A DNA stretch of 64,000 bases, taken from positions 1,118,501-1,182,500 of the forward strand of contig CM044857.1 in assembly GCA_024500155.1 (NCBI GenBank). Reading direction: 5' to 3'. The translations under genes and the position numbers were made by a program. This document shows, piece by piece, positions 1 to 11,245 of the stretch (position 1 is the first letter of the stretch; each line of letters opens with the position of its first letter). The stretch comes from Chenopodium formosanum. Taxonomy: Eukaryota > Streptophyta > Magnoliopsida > Caryophyllales > Amaranthaceae. The notes under the pieces were generated by a model, which saw nothing but the letters and a program-made list of their open reading frames with translations, did no database searches and was not told the origin of the DNA.

Positions 1-1657
1 AATAGAGTTCAAGGATGAAGGTACAAATCCAACCTAAAAGAGATTGAACCTGCCCTGAATAGGCCTCTACTTTATTTTTCTCGTATTCATGTGCGCTTTT
101 TGACTAACATGCAATCAACAGATTAACCCTAAACCTGTTTATCTATGTTGGTTGAATATTAATGCACAAGCAAAACTATTATTGGCGATCACTTGAATTA
201 TAATCAAATTAACCCTAAACAAGATTATTAATTATCTTATTAAGCGTGATTACAAGTACAAATTCCCTTTAAACCTGCATAAAAGGCGTGATCAAGCAAT
301 AACAATAAATAATCAATAAGCAACATAACAATCATCATAATTATTAAAACAATAATTATAACAATAATAATCATGTTAATAATAAAGCTTAAATATAATA
401 GCAAGATCCTAGGCATGATACTAACAAGATTAATAACAAATCCTAGCATGTCACTAAGCAATAAAGATCAAAACTTTAACCCTAACATGATATTAACATG
501 ATATTAGAAAAGAGTAAAAGGCACCCTAAACATGATACTAGAAATCAATAAAGACATCCTAACATGATGCTAGGAATTAAACCAAATTTAAACATGCTTT
601 CTACAAGAATAGAGCAATAAGATTACATACTTTGATGCCTCGTACCTCTTTCTAATAACAAAATACACGCGTTAGTAACTTCAAGGAAAATATGAAATCA
701 AACAATTAAATTAAATAATGAAAATAGAGATTAGGGACCAAACCCTCAGAAATTATAACCTTTCACGTCTAGGGCGAAGGCGACTTCGAACTCGGCTAGG
801 TGTGTCTAGATCTCGTGAATGCGGAATTTTGTTTGAGGGAAAAGGTTTAGAAAAAGAATAGAGAGAAAGCTTCTAGTTTTAGAGAGAGATGATTGGTGTA
901 GATTGTAGATCGTGAATGAAAACGGAGGTTCAGGACCCCATTTATAAGAAAACAGTCCGGAAATAGGTAGAATTTGATAAGGAATAAAACTCCACGCTGT
1001 CGCTGCAAAACCGACCTTGTCGCTTGGCGACAGGGTCTGTCGCGTGGCGACAAGGCTTGTCACGTGGCGACAGCCTGGATTCCTACGCGCTTTCAAAAAC
1101 GGAGTCCACTTATCAATCAAAATCGATTTGTGAAGTCCGTATCGAAATCGAAATTGTATTTTTCATAAAATAATATTTTATTCCAAATAAAACTTATCAA
1201 AATATAATTATTAATTCTAATCTTATTAGGATTAAAGAGAACCTTCTAAAGAATTCTAGAAGACTATAATTAATTCTAATAACTTTAGGAATAATAATTA
1301 TCATTGGGCCCTCCCCTAGATCATTGGCCGCATGTAAAGATCAAACCGGGCCCAGTTTAGTATTTTGGCCATAACTTCCTCATTATTCATCGGGATTGGG
1401 CTTATAATATATCGTTGGAAATCTCTATGCAAGCCCCATCCAACTACACCATTATTGGACCCTTCGTGGACCAAAATAAACTGGATTGACTGTTTTCATA
1501 AAATAGAGTTGTTTTTTGGAAACAAAAAGAAAGAATTTTAATAAAAACTAACCGCAACACTTGACATTTCACACTTTGACCTCGTTCGATAATCATTCGA
1601 CGCAAAAGGTATTCATCACTGGGTTTGTTTTTGGGGAGACACATTTGGGTGTCTACA
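1..1657 (-). repeat. 3' LTR of an Ogre/Tat-like gypsy element (continues past the window start)
   Basis: On the minus strand this LTR begins at 1657 with TGTAGACACCCAAATG, a start typical of Ogre/Tat-type plant LTRs. It runs off the left edge of the window. It aligns almost throughout with 3690-5240, the partner LTR. About 200 bp are missing at the left when compared with the partner. A cluster of GTCGC/GCGAC palindromes lies at about 1000-1075. The two LTRs differ by many substitutions and small indels, so the insertion is old. Confidence 0.75.
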
Positions 1658-1712
1658 CCTGGAATCTATAGTCATTGGATATTTTGCTCAAGCTTTCTTG
1701 CATGAGCTCCAT

Positions 1713-1820
1713 TTATTGTTGTTTCACAGGGTCATTGATTTGAAGGGTTAAAGTCTTCAACACCTCAGTCATGTTAGCCATTTTCTTCTTAAGCTCATTG
1801 ACTTCTTCTTGACTTGCCAT
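1713..1820 (-). pseudogene. gag N-terminal remnant
   Basis: A minus-strand ATG at 1820 opens a 35-codon frame starting MASQEEVNELKKKMANMTE. It is charged and coiled-coil-like, as at the start of gag in Ogre-type elements, and a stop follows at 1713-1715. The same frame goes on for about 17 codons after the stop and then meets the 3' LTR at 1657. The assignment to gag rests on position and character and is tentative. Confidence 0.4.
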
Positions 1821-3469
1821 TATCTTCTTAGCTTTTCTTTTTCGACTGACTGGTTTATCAAAAAGGAGTATTTGAAAGAATGTATTGTCCTTAATTAAGC
1901 GCCTTTCTCTCCTTGACCAAGTGTTGTGGGAAGGGAAATTATGGATAAGTTTTTCATTTTTGACTCAGGCTCTATTCAACATGCAATAGATGGGAAGAGA
2001 TCATGGAAAAAAAGGGGAGAATGATAGGTATGAAAAAGTATGTAGAGAGTGAAAAAATGATGTATATGGGAATATATAGAAGAATTTAGGAATAAAGTGG
2101 ACCCCCAACTCAAATGACGGAAATGACGCGCATACGAGACTCTCTAGACATGGTCAAAATGTGACATATTAGGGTGTGCTTTATTAGTGAGTGCAAGTGA
2201 CATGCTTTGACTCTTGTGTATGACCATGGAACTAAGTGCTTAGACTCATTTAAGGACTAAATATGGCTACTGCCATTAATAAACTGATCAAACTGATTAA
2301 TAAACTGTTTAATTAGACTCGTCACGATGACTCGAGCAACAAACTGAACTGTCGCCAAAACAACAGGACTGTCGCCGCACACTGCAGTGCAGCACCAGAC
2401 GACAGGGTTGTCGCTTGGCGTTGCACAGCAGCGTTTGGCGCCACAGCCCAGATTTTTGCGCCATTACTGGAACATCGATTTGGGACTATTTTCAGTATTT
2501 CTACTCTAAAGGGACAGGCCTAAAGTCGTACTAAGTCAGTTTGATTAATTTATTAGCCTTTAATTACTCAAATTAATTAATTAGGCAATCCTTTTAGTCA
2601 TTAATTACTTTATTTAGACTTAATCACAAGTCAAACAAACAATTAGGAAAAAACACATAGAGTATGCACAACAAATAATGCACAAGTAGTCAAGTAGGCA
2701 CGATATGATGCAATGAGTTTGCAACCTAACCACTGCTCTAGTTCTCTAAAGTTCAGGATATGGGTTAGTCAAAGAGGTTCCATGGTTATGAGTCCGGATG
2801 CACCGTGCGGAAGCCTTCCTTTGGAAGGGTTAGCGCGTGTGGATGGGATCCCGCGAGTTAAACTCGCTTCCATGGTTTGGTGAATTCAACATTCTCGGAT
2901 TTACCCTTCGTTGCTCAAAGCGTTCGATTGGGTAGATGGAGCATGAATTTCCAGAGGGTTATGTCCATATGTAGAACAAATATGGGTTTTAGAAAAGAGA
3001 GAAAAACTCAATTAGGAAGTAGAATCGAGCCAACAGTGCTAGAACTAGTCAAAACAAGAAGGCAGAGTTCTGGCTCGATATTGGAAGAACTTGGCGCCAG
3101 ACAACAGAATCTGTCGCTAGAAAATGACTTCGTCGCTAGGCGACGAGGCCATTTTTCAAGCGACGCACTCTGTTTTCTAGACGCTAGTTCCTACATGCCT
3201 CAGCAGCTTTCTGTGTTCTTAGAATTTTCCAGTTTTCACAGTATTATTTCGATTCTAGTTGTGAAAGATATTTCTCAAATTTCCTACGTGTGAAAATATT
3301 ATGTTTTTGACTCATTACGGATGGTCTTTCCAATGAGAACCTTTTTTATGCATATGACAATAATGTTAATCAAAATTATGCACATGAAATACTTAGAACT
3401 TTTCGAGTCTCATCCACTCATTCTAAATCATTGCCAAAATAAATTTCAGGAATTAAAATAGAAATCCTC

Positions 3470-3491
3470 CCCAGTGGAGTCACCAAAAAAC
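3470..3491 (-). other. Primer-binding-site region of the Ogre/Tat-like element
   Basis: Immediately downstream (minus strand) of the LTR end CCCTACA lies a TGGTGACTCCACTGGGGA motif. It resembles the TGGCGACTCCGCTGGGGA stretch commonly found after the 5' LTR of Ogre/Tat-like plant elements. This fixes the element's orientation as minus. Confidence 0.6.
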
Positions 3492-5240
3492 TGTAGGGAA
3501 TATTTCAAGCAATCCCACACTTGAACCCCACTGTGATCATACATTTAAGTATGGTAGCGTCTAAAGGGAAGGAAGCTAGAGCAAAAGAGTTGCCAACATG
3601 TTTTAGGAACGTGTAAACCGTTCACAGGGTGAAGGGTACGCCCCTTAACGATCCAAGAGATCGTTAACTCCAATAGGTTTGGAACCATGACTGGAAGTTC
3701 AGGGATGAAGGTACAAATCCAATCTAAAAGAGAAAGAACCTGCCCTAATAATAGGCCTCTACTTTATTCTTCTCGTATTCATGTGCGCTTCATGACTAAC
3801 ATGCAATTAATAGATTAACCCTAAACCTGTTTAACTATGTTGGTTGAATATTAATGCACAAATAAATCTATTATTGGCGATCACCTGAATTATAATCATA
3901 TTAACCTAAACAAGATTATTAATAATCTTATTAAGCGTGATTACAAGTACATATTCCCTTTAAACATACATAAAAGGCGTGATCAAGCAATAACAATAAT
4001 ATATATCAAGCAACATAATAATAAATTATAATAATAATTATAATCATAATCATAATAACAATTATAAAAATAAATAATCATGTTAAAGCATGATATTATT
4101 AGCAAGATCCTAGGCATGATACTAACAAGATTAATAACAAACTCTAACATGTCACTAAACAATAAAGATCAAAGGTTTAGCCCTAACATGACACTAACAT
4201 GCTATTAGGAAAGAAAATAGGAAGCATCATAGAAATCATAATTGATATAAGAAATTACCCTAAACATGATACTAGGAAACAATAAAACATCATAACATGA
4301 TACTAGGAATCAACAAAACAATCTAAGCATGATTTCTATATCATAAGATTAATGAAACAATTAAATTACTTACTTCGATGCCTCGTACCTCTTTTTAATA
4401 ACAAAATGCACACGTTAGTAAATTCAAGGAAAATAATAAAATTAAAGAATTAAATTAAATAATTGAAAGAAAGAGTTAAAAAGTTTAGACTGGATTTGGA
4501 ACCAAACCCTCAGAAATATCAAACCTTTCACGTCTATGGTGAAGGCAACTTCGAACTTGGCTAGGTGTGTCTAGTTCTTGTGAATGCGAAATTGTGTTTG
4601 TAAAAGGGTTGGTTAGAAAGAGGGAGAAAGAAAATAAGCTTTAGCTTAGAGAGAGAGAGAGAGGAATTAGAGAATTCTGGTTATTGAAAAACGGAGGTCC
4701 AGGGACCCTATTTATAAGAAAATAGTCCGGAATCGACAGAAAAGAATCAGAGTTCGAAAAGGAATAAAACACTCTTCTGTCGCCAGCGACAGAGATCGTC
4801 GCCAGGCGACGAAACTGTCGTTGGCGATGCAGAAGGTTTTCCACACGTTTTCAACGCGGAATCTATTTTCGATAAAATCAAGTCGTAAAATCCGTACGAA
4901 GGGTAATATCGTAATTTCATTTAAAACACTTCTTTTATTCCAAATAAAACTCATAAAACATAATTATCAATCCTAATCCCTTTAGGATTCAAAAGAACCT
5001 TCTAGAAGATTCTAGAAGACTATAATCAATCCTAATTGCATTAGGAATGATAATTCATAATAGGCCCTCCTCGAGATCATTGGGCCGCATATAAGAACCA
5101 AACCGGGCTCAGTTTAGTATTTTGGCCATAACTTCCTCATTATTCATCGGAATTGGACTTATAATATATTGTTGGAAAGGTCTTTTCAAGCCCCATCCAA
5201 CTTAACCATTATTGGACCCATATCATGGACCAAAAGTGAA
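3492..5240 (-). repeat. 5' LTR, truncated at its outer end
   Basis: This is the second copy of the LTR at 1-1657. On the minus strand it ends at 3492. Similarity stops near 5240, just after the shared stretch around ACCATTATTGGACCC. The first roughly 180 bp of the LTR, including the TGTAGACACCC start, are missing, so no target duplication can be recognised. Palindromic GTCGC motifs recur at 4779-4830. Confidence 0.7.
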
Positions 5241-5545
5241 TTGGTGGGCTTGAGGCGCCTAGCTTGGTTGTTGGCTTAAAGTGTTGTGGCAGGGTTAGTA
5301 GCAATAGGAATTAGCAAGGGAAGCTGAGCCTCAGTTAGTCGAACAATCTTATTTACGCATATCTGAATACACCAAGTAGCTGTAAATCAGGCTTTATCTT
5401 ACACATATTACCTGCTTTTCTTATTGTTTACTTGCAACAAGCTACGATTACCTTCCTAGAGTTGTGCTTGATATTATAGAAATTGTACATTATAGGAATT
5501 GTATTCAAAGTTTCTGCAATAGTTCTTATGCATTGCTCTTACATT

Positions 5546-6078
5546 GGTAGAAAGAAACTCAAAAATGTTGATTATTTTACTGAGTACGGCATGAAGGCAA
5601 AGGAGTTACAATCTATAGAAGGGCGTGAGGAGGATTTGCTTCATGAGAAGGATTTTTTTCTTGCTAAAACTGCTTTGGAACACTACAATAGCATCACAAA
5701 TGTCTTTCTGCCACCATCAGTTTCTTTTTCTTTATTTTATTTCCTGTCTTATTTTTCAATATGTTTGTATTCTTGTCCTCTGAATTTGGATGAATTCTAA
5801 ATCTCGCAGGGTGACAAATATAAGCTTGTGAAATGTCTTGGACACGACTCAAAAATTATTCAAAAGTACACGTCCCACTGCAACTTCATTGCCGAATGCA
5901 CGATGGATCAAAAGCTTGAGTTGTTTTTTGCTGAAGTCATAGGTTTGCAGGATCCTGAAGTCTCTGTCTGCAGGATTCTGGATTAGTCGCACCTTTCTGG
6001 CCATTGTGATTTCTGTCCCAAAGAGATTGCTCATCCTGCAGATGCTTCTTGGCCATCCTCAGCTTGTTGCTTTAGTTG
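5546..6078 (+). pseudogene. DUF3615-like protein fragment with an in-frame stop
   Basis: Two exon-like blocks are visible. The first, about 5546-5719, ends KTALEHYNSITNVFLPPS and is followed by a GT donor at 5720. The second starts after an AG at 5808-5809 with GDKYKLVKCLGHDSK and joins in phase 0. It contains SHCNFIAEC and, after an in-frame TAG at 5984-5986, GHCDFCPKEIAHP, then a stop near 6078. The order ALEHYN, KLV, SHCNF and Cys-x2-Cys before HP resembles the plant DUF3615 family, whose function is unknown; this is a recollection of the family pattern, not a search result. The TAG suggests a pseudogene. A start codon and upstream exons were not found. Confidence 0.4.
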
Positions 6079-6366
6079 ATGATATTCATTCTAGTTGCAA
6101 CCCCTACATTTGTAACTATCTTGGACTTGTTTTAGGGCAATGGAAGCTAATTTATTTTGTGCCATTTGCTAAGTTTGTTTCTATGTTGGAGGTGTTTTAC
6201 TAGTCTTGGACATGTTTAGGGCAATGAAAGTTATTATATGACATTTGTGTTGTAGGGAAATGGGAGCTATTCATATGAAATTTGTGTAGTTTGTTAGAAC
6301 GAGTTTGTGGGAAGTGTTCAACTTTAGCTCTTCACAGTGGAGGTCTTTTTTGGTGAGTATATGAGT

Positions 6367-6534
6367 TTAGGCATGCGATTGCATAAATGCTAATTTACTG
6401 ATGATGGGTGTTTCCTGTGAGTTATTGACAATACGAGCTAAGCCACCATCCCTTTTTACCAAAAAGGTCGCAACGTCTTCATTACCACAAATAAGAGCAG
6501 CACATAGAGCAGTATTTCCCTTTGGGTTCTGGTT
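6367..6534 (-). pseudogene. Ankyrin-repeat protein fragment
   Basis: The minus strand reads KGNTALCAALICGNEDVATF, a clear ankyrin unit of the G-N-T-A-L-x-A-A type with a second-helix VATFLV. It is followed by NNSQETPI, the start of a second unit, as in plant ACD6-like ankyrin proteins. A stop follows after about 15 further codons. There is no start codon and no membrane domain. It is an isolated scrap lying antisense to the neighbouring plus-strand remnants. The domain call is firm; the family is a guess. Confidence 0.6.
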
Positions 6535-7756
6535 GATTTATAAACGTTTTGATGGAAATTTTATTCGTGTTATACTTCTATATTACTCAATTAAAAATTT
6601 ATAGCCATGAAAAGAGATGATATATTATGCTTTAGCCTTTTGTTATTATATCTCAGAATATAATTTTTAAAGATTGTCTGATTATGATATTTCCTTTGTT
6701 TCCTTTTTTTTTTTTTGGATAGGGTTCTTCGTTTCCATTTAGCTACATCAAAGGGTCTTATTAACTGCATCAAAGGGATATTGGTTTTTTATTTTTTTTT
6801 TAAATAATTTTTTTTATGTCTTTGTTGCAACTAAGAGGAATCAACGACCTCGATTGCTGTTGCGTGAAGGTACTAATTTAATTGTTTGTTTGAGATTAAT
6901 TTTGCTGGTAAGATGTTAGATTTTATGATATAATGATATCTATACAAGTTTAGGTTTTTCTCAATTTGGCTGATGATATGTGATTTGCGAAGTATGAAGA
7001 TTGATTTTGAGTTATTAAATAATAGTGTGTCTGCATTCTGCAAACTGATAACTTGATAAGCTTATGATTTAAAGATTATTTATTGAAATGGCTGAGATGC
7101 TAACTGATCTCCAAGAGCTTTGTTCTGATGTTAGAACACTAGGTTATTACAGGTCGCAATTGATTGAACAATTGGATCATTGAAGTTATTGTATCATTAG
7201 TCTAGGATTTATCTTTTTAACCAGCTATTCTTTAACCATGGTGATTGCTGAATTAAGAAGAACCAATCCGAACCTGGTCCAAAATTTTCAGTTAGAATTT
7301 GAGACTGGTCATTGAAAATTTATAGACAATGAGTATCTATAAGTGACTGCAATCAAGAGGCCGGAGAGCTTCCCTAGGTGGTACGAAGGACATAGTACGG
7401 AGTAAGAAGTTAAGATGCGGTCTATAACCTAATTACGGACTTGAACCTTCATCCTTCAGTAGTCATATAGATTTAGTGACATTGCATATCTCTGTCACCA
7501 TTGTTCTTTTCCTCTCGTTTTCTCACTCTTATTCATGGAGTGTGGGAAGACCCTCTCAAAGCTCATCGGTTACAAACACTCCAGGCACACTACTACATCT
7601 AATCTTTTTATGCCTAGTCATGTTATAAAGGCATTTGACGTGTTCACTGAAGATAATTAGTTACAAATCTTACAATCATTGTTTATCTTTTTTCACTGTG
7701 TTCAAATCTCTTTTCTGTAAATTTTTATGCTGCTCTTTGTGATTTCATGCAGGAAA
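6535..7756. other. Mostly non-coding AT-rich DNA
   Basis: T-runs occur at 6703-6719 and 6787-6800. A short plus-strand frame at 7088-7183, beginning MAEMLTDLQELCSDVRTLGY and stopping after 31 codons, could be an exon of one of the neighbouring remnants, but I cannot assign it. Nothing else recognisable. Confidence 0.4.
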
Positions 7757-8627
7757 TTGATCTAAACATTGACAGAGTCTCAAATCATCTTACATACGAC
7801 AGATCTTTCGAAGCAGTTAAACATTGGTGACATGGTTGTGGCCTCATTTGTTGGGTTGTTGGATCATCAGTTAAAGACCAATGAAGATCAGGAAAGGGGT
7901 AAAAACAATGAAAAATCAAATGTGGTCGATGATTTGGTTAATATCATTGTGGAAGAATATTTAGATTGTTCAACTTATCATGGGGGAATATCTAACACTC
8001 TTCTTTCACAAACAATGGCAGAATGTAAACCCCTGATAAAAGGAAAATAAAGAGGAGTCGTCAAGTTTGGTGGGTGGAATGACTATTGAAGGGCCTCTGC
8101 TTGTAGAACATAATCAACCTGGTGAAAAGTTATCAGTGGATTATACTGCTGTTATAAATGTCTCTAACAACTTAAGTAACCATTCAGATGCAAGAAATAA
8201 AATTGGAGTAATGAGTGAACAGCCATTGTTAGGTAATGCTAGTCCTGAAGAAAGGGTCGAGAGTGTCTTCTTTGTCTCATGCAGCAAGAAGTTTTACCTC
8301 CGTGGACAAATTATGTGAGGCAAATAGAAAAATTTCAGGGGATAGGACAAATACTGCGAAGGAGGAGCTAATAAATATCAAACCTTTATGGAGATCCACA
8401 TTTAGTGCTCAAAAGTCAAGGAGAAAATATTTGGATCTGAAAAATGTTCAACAAAAAAGCAGCAAACTCCTTCCAAGCTAATACAGGATAACCCAACTAT
8501 TATCCATAAAGAACGGAATGTTCTAAAGCATCAGAAAGCTATTGTTCCATTGGACAATTCCAACCACATTGTAAAGAACAATGCGTCAATGCAAGAAAGA
8601 TGTGACAATGTTCACAAGCCTTCCAAG
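7757..8627 (+). pseudogene. Cdc7-like kinase remnant, N-terminal exon
   Basis: After a likely acceptor (TTCATGCAG) the plus strand is coding-like up to a good donor at 8627/8628 (CCAAG|GTAGG). It needs several frame changes. A frame at 7769-8050 contains GDMVVASFVGLLDHQLK, one at 8067-8318 contains GPLLVEHNQPGEKL, and one at 8236-8481 contains SLSHAARSFTSVDKLCEA. A further 47 codons follow to the donor after the stop near 8481. These stretches are hydrophilic and low in order, as expected for the poorly conserved N-terminal half of plant Cdc7-like kinases. Assignment to the kinase is by position and direction only. The frameshifts and stops argue that it is not translated as one protein. Confidence 0.4.
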
Positions 8628-9441
8628 GTAGGCCTCTTTCTGTGCAATTTGACTGTAATGTGTATTTTGGTTTTATCTCATTCAAGTTATTAAGCTTTAC
8701 TTTGAAATCTATTTACTCTGTGTATATTATTTCTACTGTTCCTTTCCTTTCTTTGGTGTGACTGTACACTAACAAGTATTCCGTTCTTTATCTTACTGGT
8801 GCTTGGAACCCAAGGAGAGTTTGACCCATCACTTAAACTATTTATAAGTCTATAAGCATAGGAGTTAGGCCTCCCATAGTACCGTAACCATTTTGTTATG
8901 TCTGCCCTTATATATACTTCTATAAATTTCTACATTAGCTTAATTATATCTTGCAAAAATACTCCAGAATTAACTGCAATTCATATATCAAAGTTAAAAA
9001 GCATAAGAGTACAATATTCAATCTATTTCAGGTTTCACAACAAAAAGAGAGGATGAGGTTTTCCTGGAGTAGCAGGAAAATTAGCTGTTTATTAATGCTC
9101 AGCCTATAAAGTCAACAGACTGTCCTAAATTACAGATATCTACTGTTTTGAGCCTTTTGGCAGGGTAACGGGAAAATACTTTTGTGGTTGCTTTGCTAGT
9201 ATTGGACATAATCTATGTTTTTATAAGTCACTAGTTATTCTGCATAGGGTTTGGTTCTGGAGAAATTGAACAAAACACATGAGCAAAATCTGACGTTCGG
9301 GAATAATAGATGACATACTTTATAATTCATGTAGCTGCTCATATTTCACACACTGCTTTTGCTTTTATAAGGTTACCATTGATATGTCTCTTAACTGCAA
9401 CGACTATGCTGACTGATGGAATTTTGTTTGTGGAAATGTAG
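8628..9441 (+). other. Intron-like interval of the kinase remnant
   Basis: AT-rich sequence between a donor at 8628 and an acceptor at 9440-9441. A possible short exon begins after an AG at about 9031 (VSQQKERMRFSW), but it has no kinase motif. The expected glycine-rich ATP loop of the kinase was not found here or nearby. Confidence 0.4.
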
Positions 9442-10209
9442 GTCCTCACACAAATACATCATGTCAAGAATGAGCTTATGATGCTTCAAGGATTTGGGTT
9501 AGTGTGGTCTTGACTTTAAAGTTCACTGTTATGAGATATAATTCATGTGGTCCGAGTAATATTTTGGAAATTTGGTTTATCAGGGGGAAGAATTATGTGA
9601 TAAATCTGGACTGTTCTCTCAAGAGTGAAAATTCTAACTTCTTTATTCTACAGCATGTTGAGCATGAAAGGCCTGAAGTAAGTTGATCCTTTTGGAGTTT
9701 TATTTTCAATTGTGTAGTATCTTAAAAATTATGATTTTGACCCATGCATAATATGATTCTGCTGCAGGTTTCAAAACAGGAGATTGGCATATTTCAGCTT
9801 CAATGGTATGGTTACTGCATGTTCAAAGCACTCTTTGGACTCCATAAGTGGGTTGGGATAATGTTGCTGTTTAGATTTATTACTTTGCAAATTCTTATGT
9901 ATAAGTACAGATACATGTTTGCATGGTGTGTTTCTTCCCTTTTTTTTTTTTTTTTTTTTTTTTTTTGAGGAGTTGCAGGGTGAGTTTCACAGAGACAGAA
10001 AACCAAGAAATTTTTTATTCTCATCAAAATCCGTAAATGTGTATCTGATTGACTTCAATCTCGCTAAGGTGAGCACTTAGTATATGTTAAAGCTTTTCAG
10101 TGTGATCTGCACATTTTTTATTTACCAGGATCTTTTGTAAAACTAGCATTTGCTTAACAATTCCTCCTCCTCTAATTACAGGATTTAAATCATATGGATG
10201 GGAATATTG
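9442..10209 (+). pseudogene. Cdc7-like protein kinase remnant, central catalytic exons
   Basis: Five small exons with good splice sites can be chained: 9442-9497, 9584-9677, 9768-9847, 9979-10068 and 10182-10209. They keep one frame across the joins. Motifs in order are HVKNELMMLQGFGGKN (helix C region), FFILQHVEHERPE (hinge), QLQWYGYCMFKALFGLHK (helix E), HRDRKPRNFLFS (catalytic loop) and YLIDFNLA. The last has DFN in place of DFG, as in plant Cdc7-like kinases. Cdc7 kinases phosphorylate MCM proteins to start DNA replication. The catalytic loop has Arg where Val is usual (HRDVKP), and no glycine loop or VAIK lysine exon was seen upstream. With the damage further downstream, this is most likely a pseudogene; the family call is firm. 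Confidence 0.75.
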
Positions 10210-10758
10210 GTGAGTTGATCCAAACCAAAAACTCCAAAAAAAATTCCCAGTGTTTCTTTATATGCATGCCTCATTTACTCTCTCTTTTGTGCGTTGTTAA
10301 ACTTGAAGGTGATTGATATTGATATCCTTACTTGATTTGCTCATGAAGCTACATTCAATATCTGCCCTTTTTAGATCTTTAAATAAGGAAGAGATGACAC
10401 TTATCTGTATAAAAAGTTTGTACAACCCCTGTTGCCCTTCGAATTTGGTCCTTTACGTGTCTGAAAGGTAACTCATTCAAGTGATTCATTTGTTGCCCAA
10501 AAATTAAAATAAATAAATAAAAAATAAAAAAAAAGTGTCTCATTAAGTGCTTGACTGCTTGCAGTACATAATTCCTGACTGTTAAGTTTGGTACTTGCAA
10601 ATTGTAATGACATTGGACACATAAGACTTTCTATTCATGAAACATATTTTTGTTATGTCAGAGAAATTACAGCACAAAGGTGCTATAGCCTATAGCTATT
10701 CAACATATTCCATCAGTACATTTTAAATCCACTTCCCCTGACAAACTAACGAAGAATC
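10210..10758 (+). other. Kinase intron upstream of the chromovirus insertion
   Basis: Begins with a normal donor (TATTG|GTGAG) after the exon encoding DLNHMDGNI. AT-rich, with a long A/T run at 10500-10535 and no coding signal. It ends with GAATC at 10754-10758, the left copy of the retrotransposon target duplication. Confidence 0.6.
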
Positions 10759-11063
10759 TATATTGGTACACAAGGTGTGAACTGGAATCTCACTTTAAAT
10801 TTACTAAGAACAAGCGAAATCAATGAAGAAACTCCATTGATGAGCTGAGAAGAATACAAGGTTTTACAGAGAGAATGTTGAGGAAGAAGAAAGGGATTTT
10901 TATTTTATAAATTGATTAAATGAGTTTAATACAATGATTATAGGTATTTATACCCTGTAAAAGACTTAGACATATCTAAAAATATCTCTAACAACCTGTC
11001 ATATGTTAAAACTAACTTTGCTGACTCAGCAAAGCTTACAAATAACTAATACTTCCTATTACA
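10759..11063 (-). repeat. 3' LTR of the Reina-like element
   Basis: On the minus strand it starts TGTAATAGGAAGTATTAG and ends near 10759. It aligns with 15459-15851 except for the roughly 80-bp insertion present only in the other copy. Its outer end reads TATATTGG where the partner has TGTAACAG, so the terminal CA/TG has decayed. Confidence 0.8.
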
Positions 11064-11092
11064 ATGCTCCCCCGTTGAAAACAAACTTGCCC

Positions 11093-11242
11093 TCAAGTTT
11101 GAACTACAAAATCAGGAAATTTAGCCTCAAAAATTTCAGCAAACTCCCAAGTAGCCTCTGAAGTAGGACAGTTCTTCCATTTGACCAAATATTGTACAGC
11201 AGCTCGATTTTGGTGCTTAACAGTTCTTCTATTTAGAATAGT
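11093..11242 (-). pseudogene. Chromodomain at the integrase C-terminus
   Basis: Minus-strand frame TILNRRTVKHQNRAAVQYLV, then KWKNCPTSEATWEFAEIF and KFPDF before a stop at 11093-11095. The LVKW and ATWE signatures are those of the chromodomain that chromoviral integrases use to target chromatin. It is cut from the upstream integrase part by one in-frame TAG at 11243-11245 but stays in the same frame. Confidence 0.75.
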
Positions 11243-11245
11243 CTA

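Larger units (their letters stand above)
1658..3491 (-). mobile_element. Shortened internal region of the minus-strand Ogre/Tat-like element
   Basis: About 1.83 kb lies between the two LTR copies, far short of the many kilobases of an autonomous element. No protease, reverse transcriptase or integrase motif is visible. What remains is an untranslated leader with GTCGC-type palindromes at 2340-2440 and 3095-3165, plus the beginning of a gag-like reading frame right next to the 3' LTR. It is either an internal deletion derivative or a non-autonomous relative. Confidence 0.6.

Noticed and set aside
240..461. 73-codon frame on the minus strand
   Set aside because: Ile/Val/Met-rich translation of an (ATT)-rich low-complexity part of the LTR; no family pattern.
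2877..3293. 138-codon plus-strand frame inside the Ogre-like element
   Set aside because: It runs against the element's direction, spans the GTCGC palindromes and has no domain.
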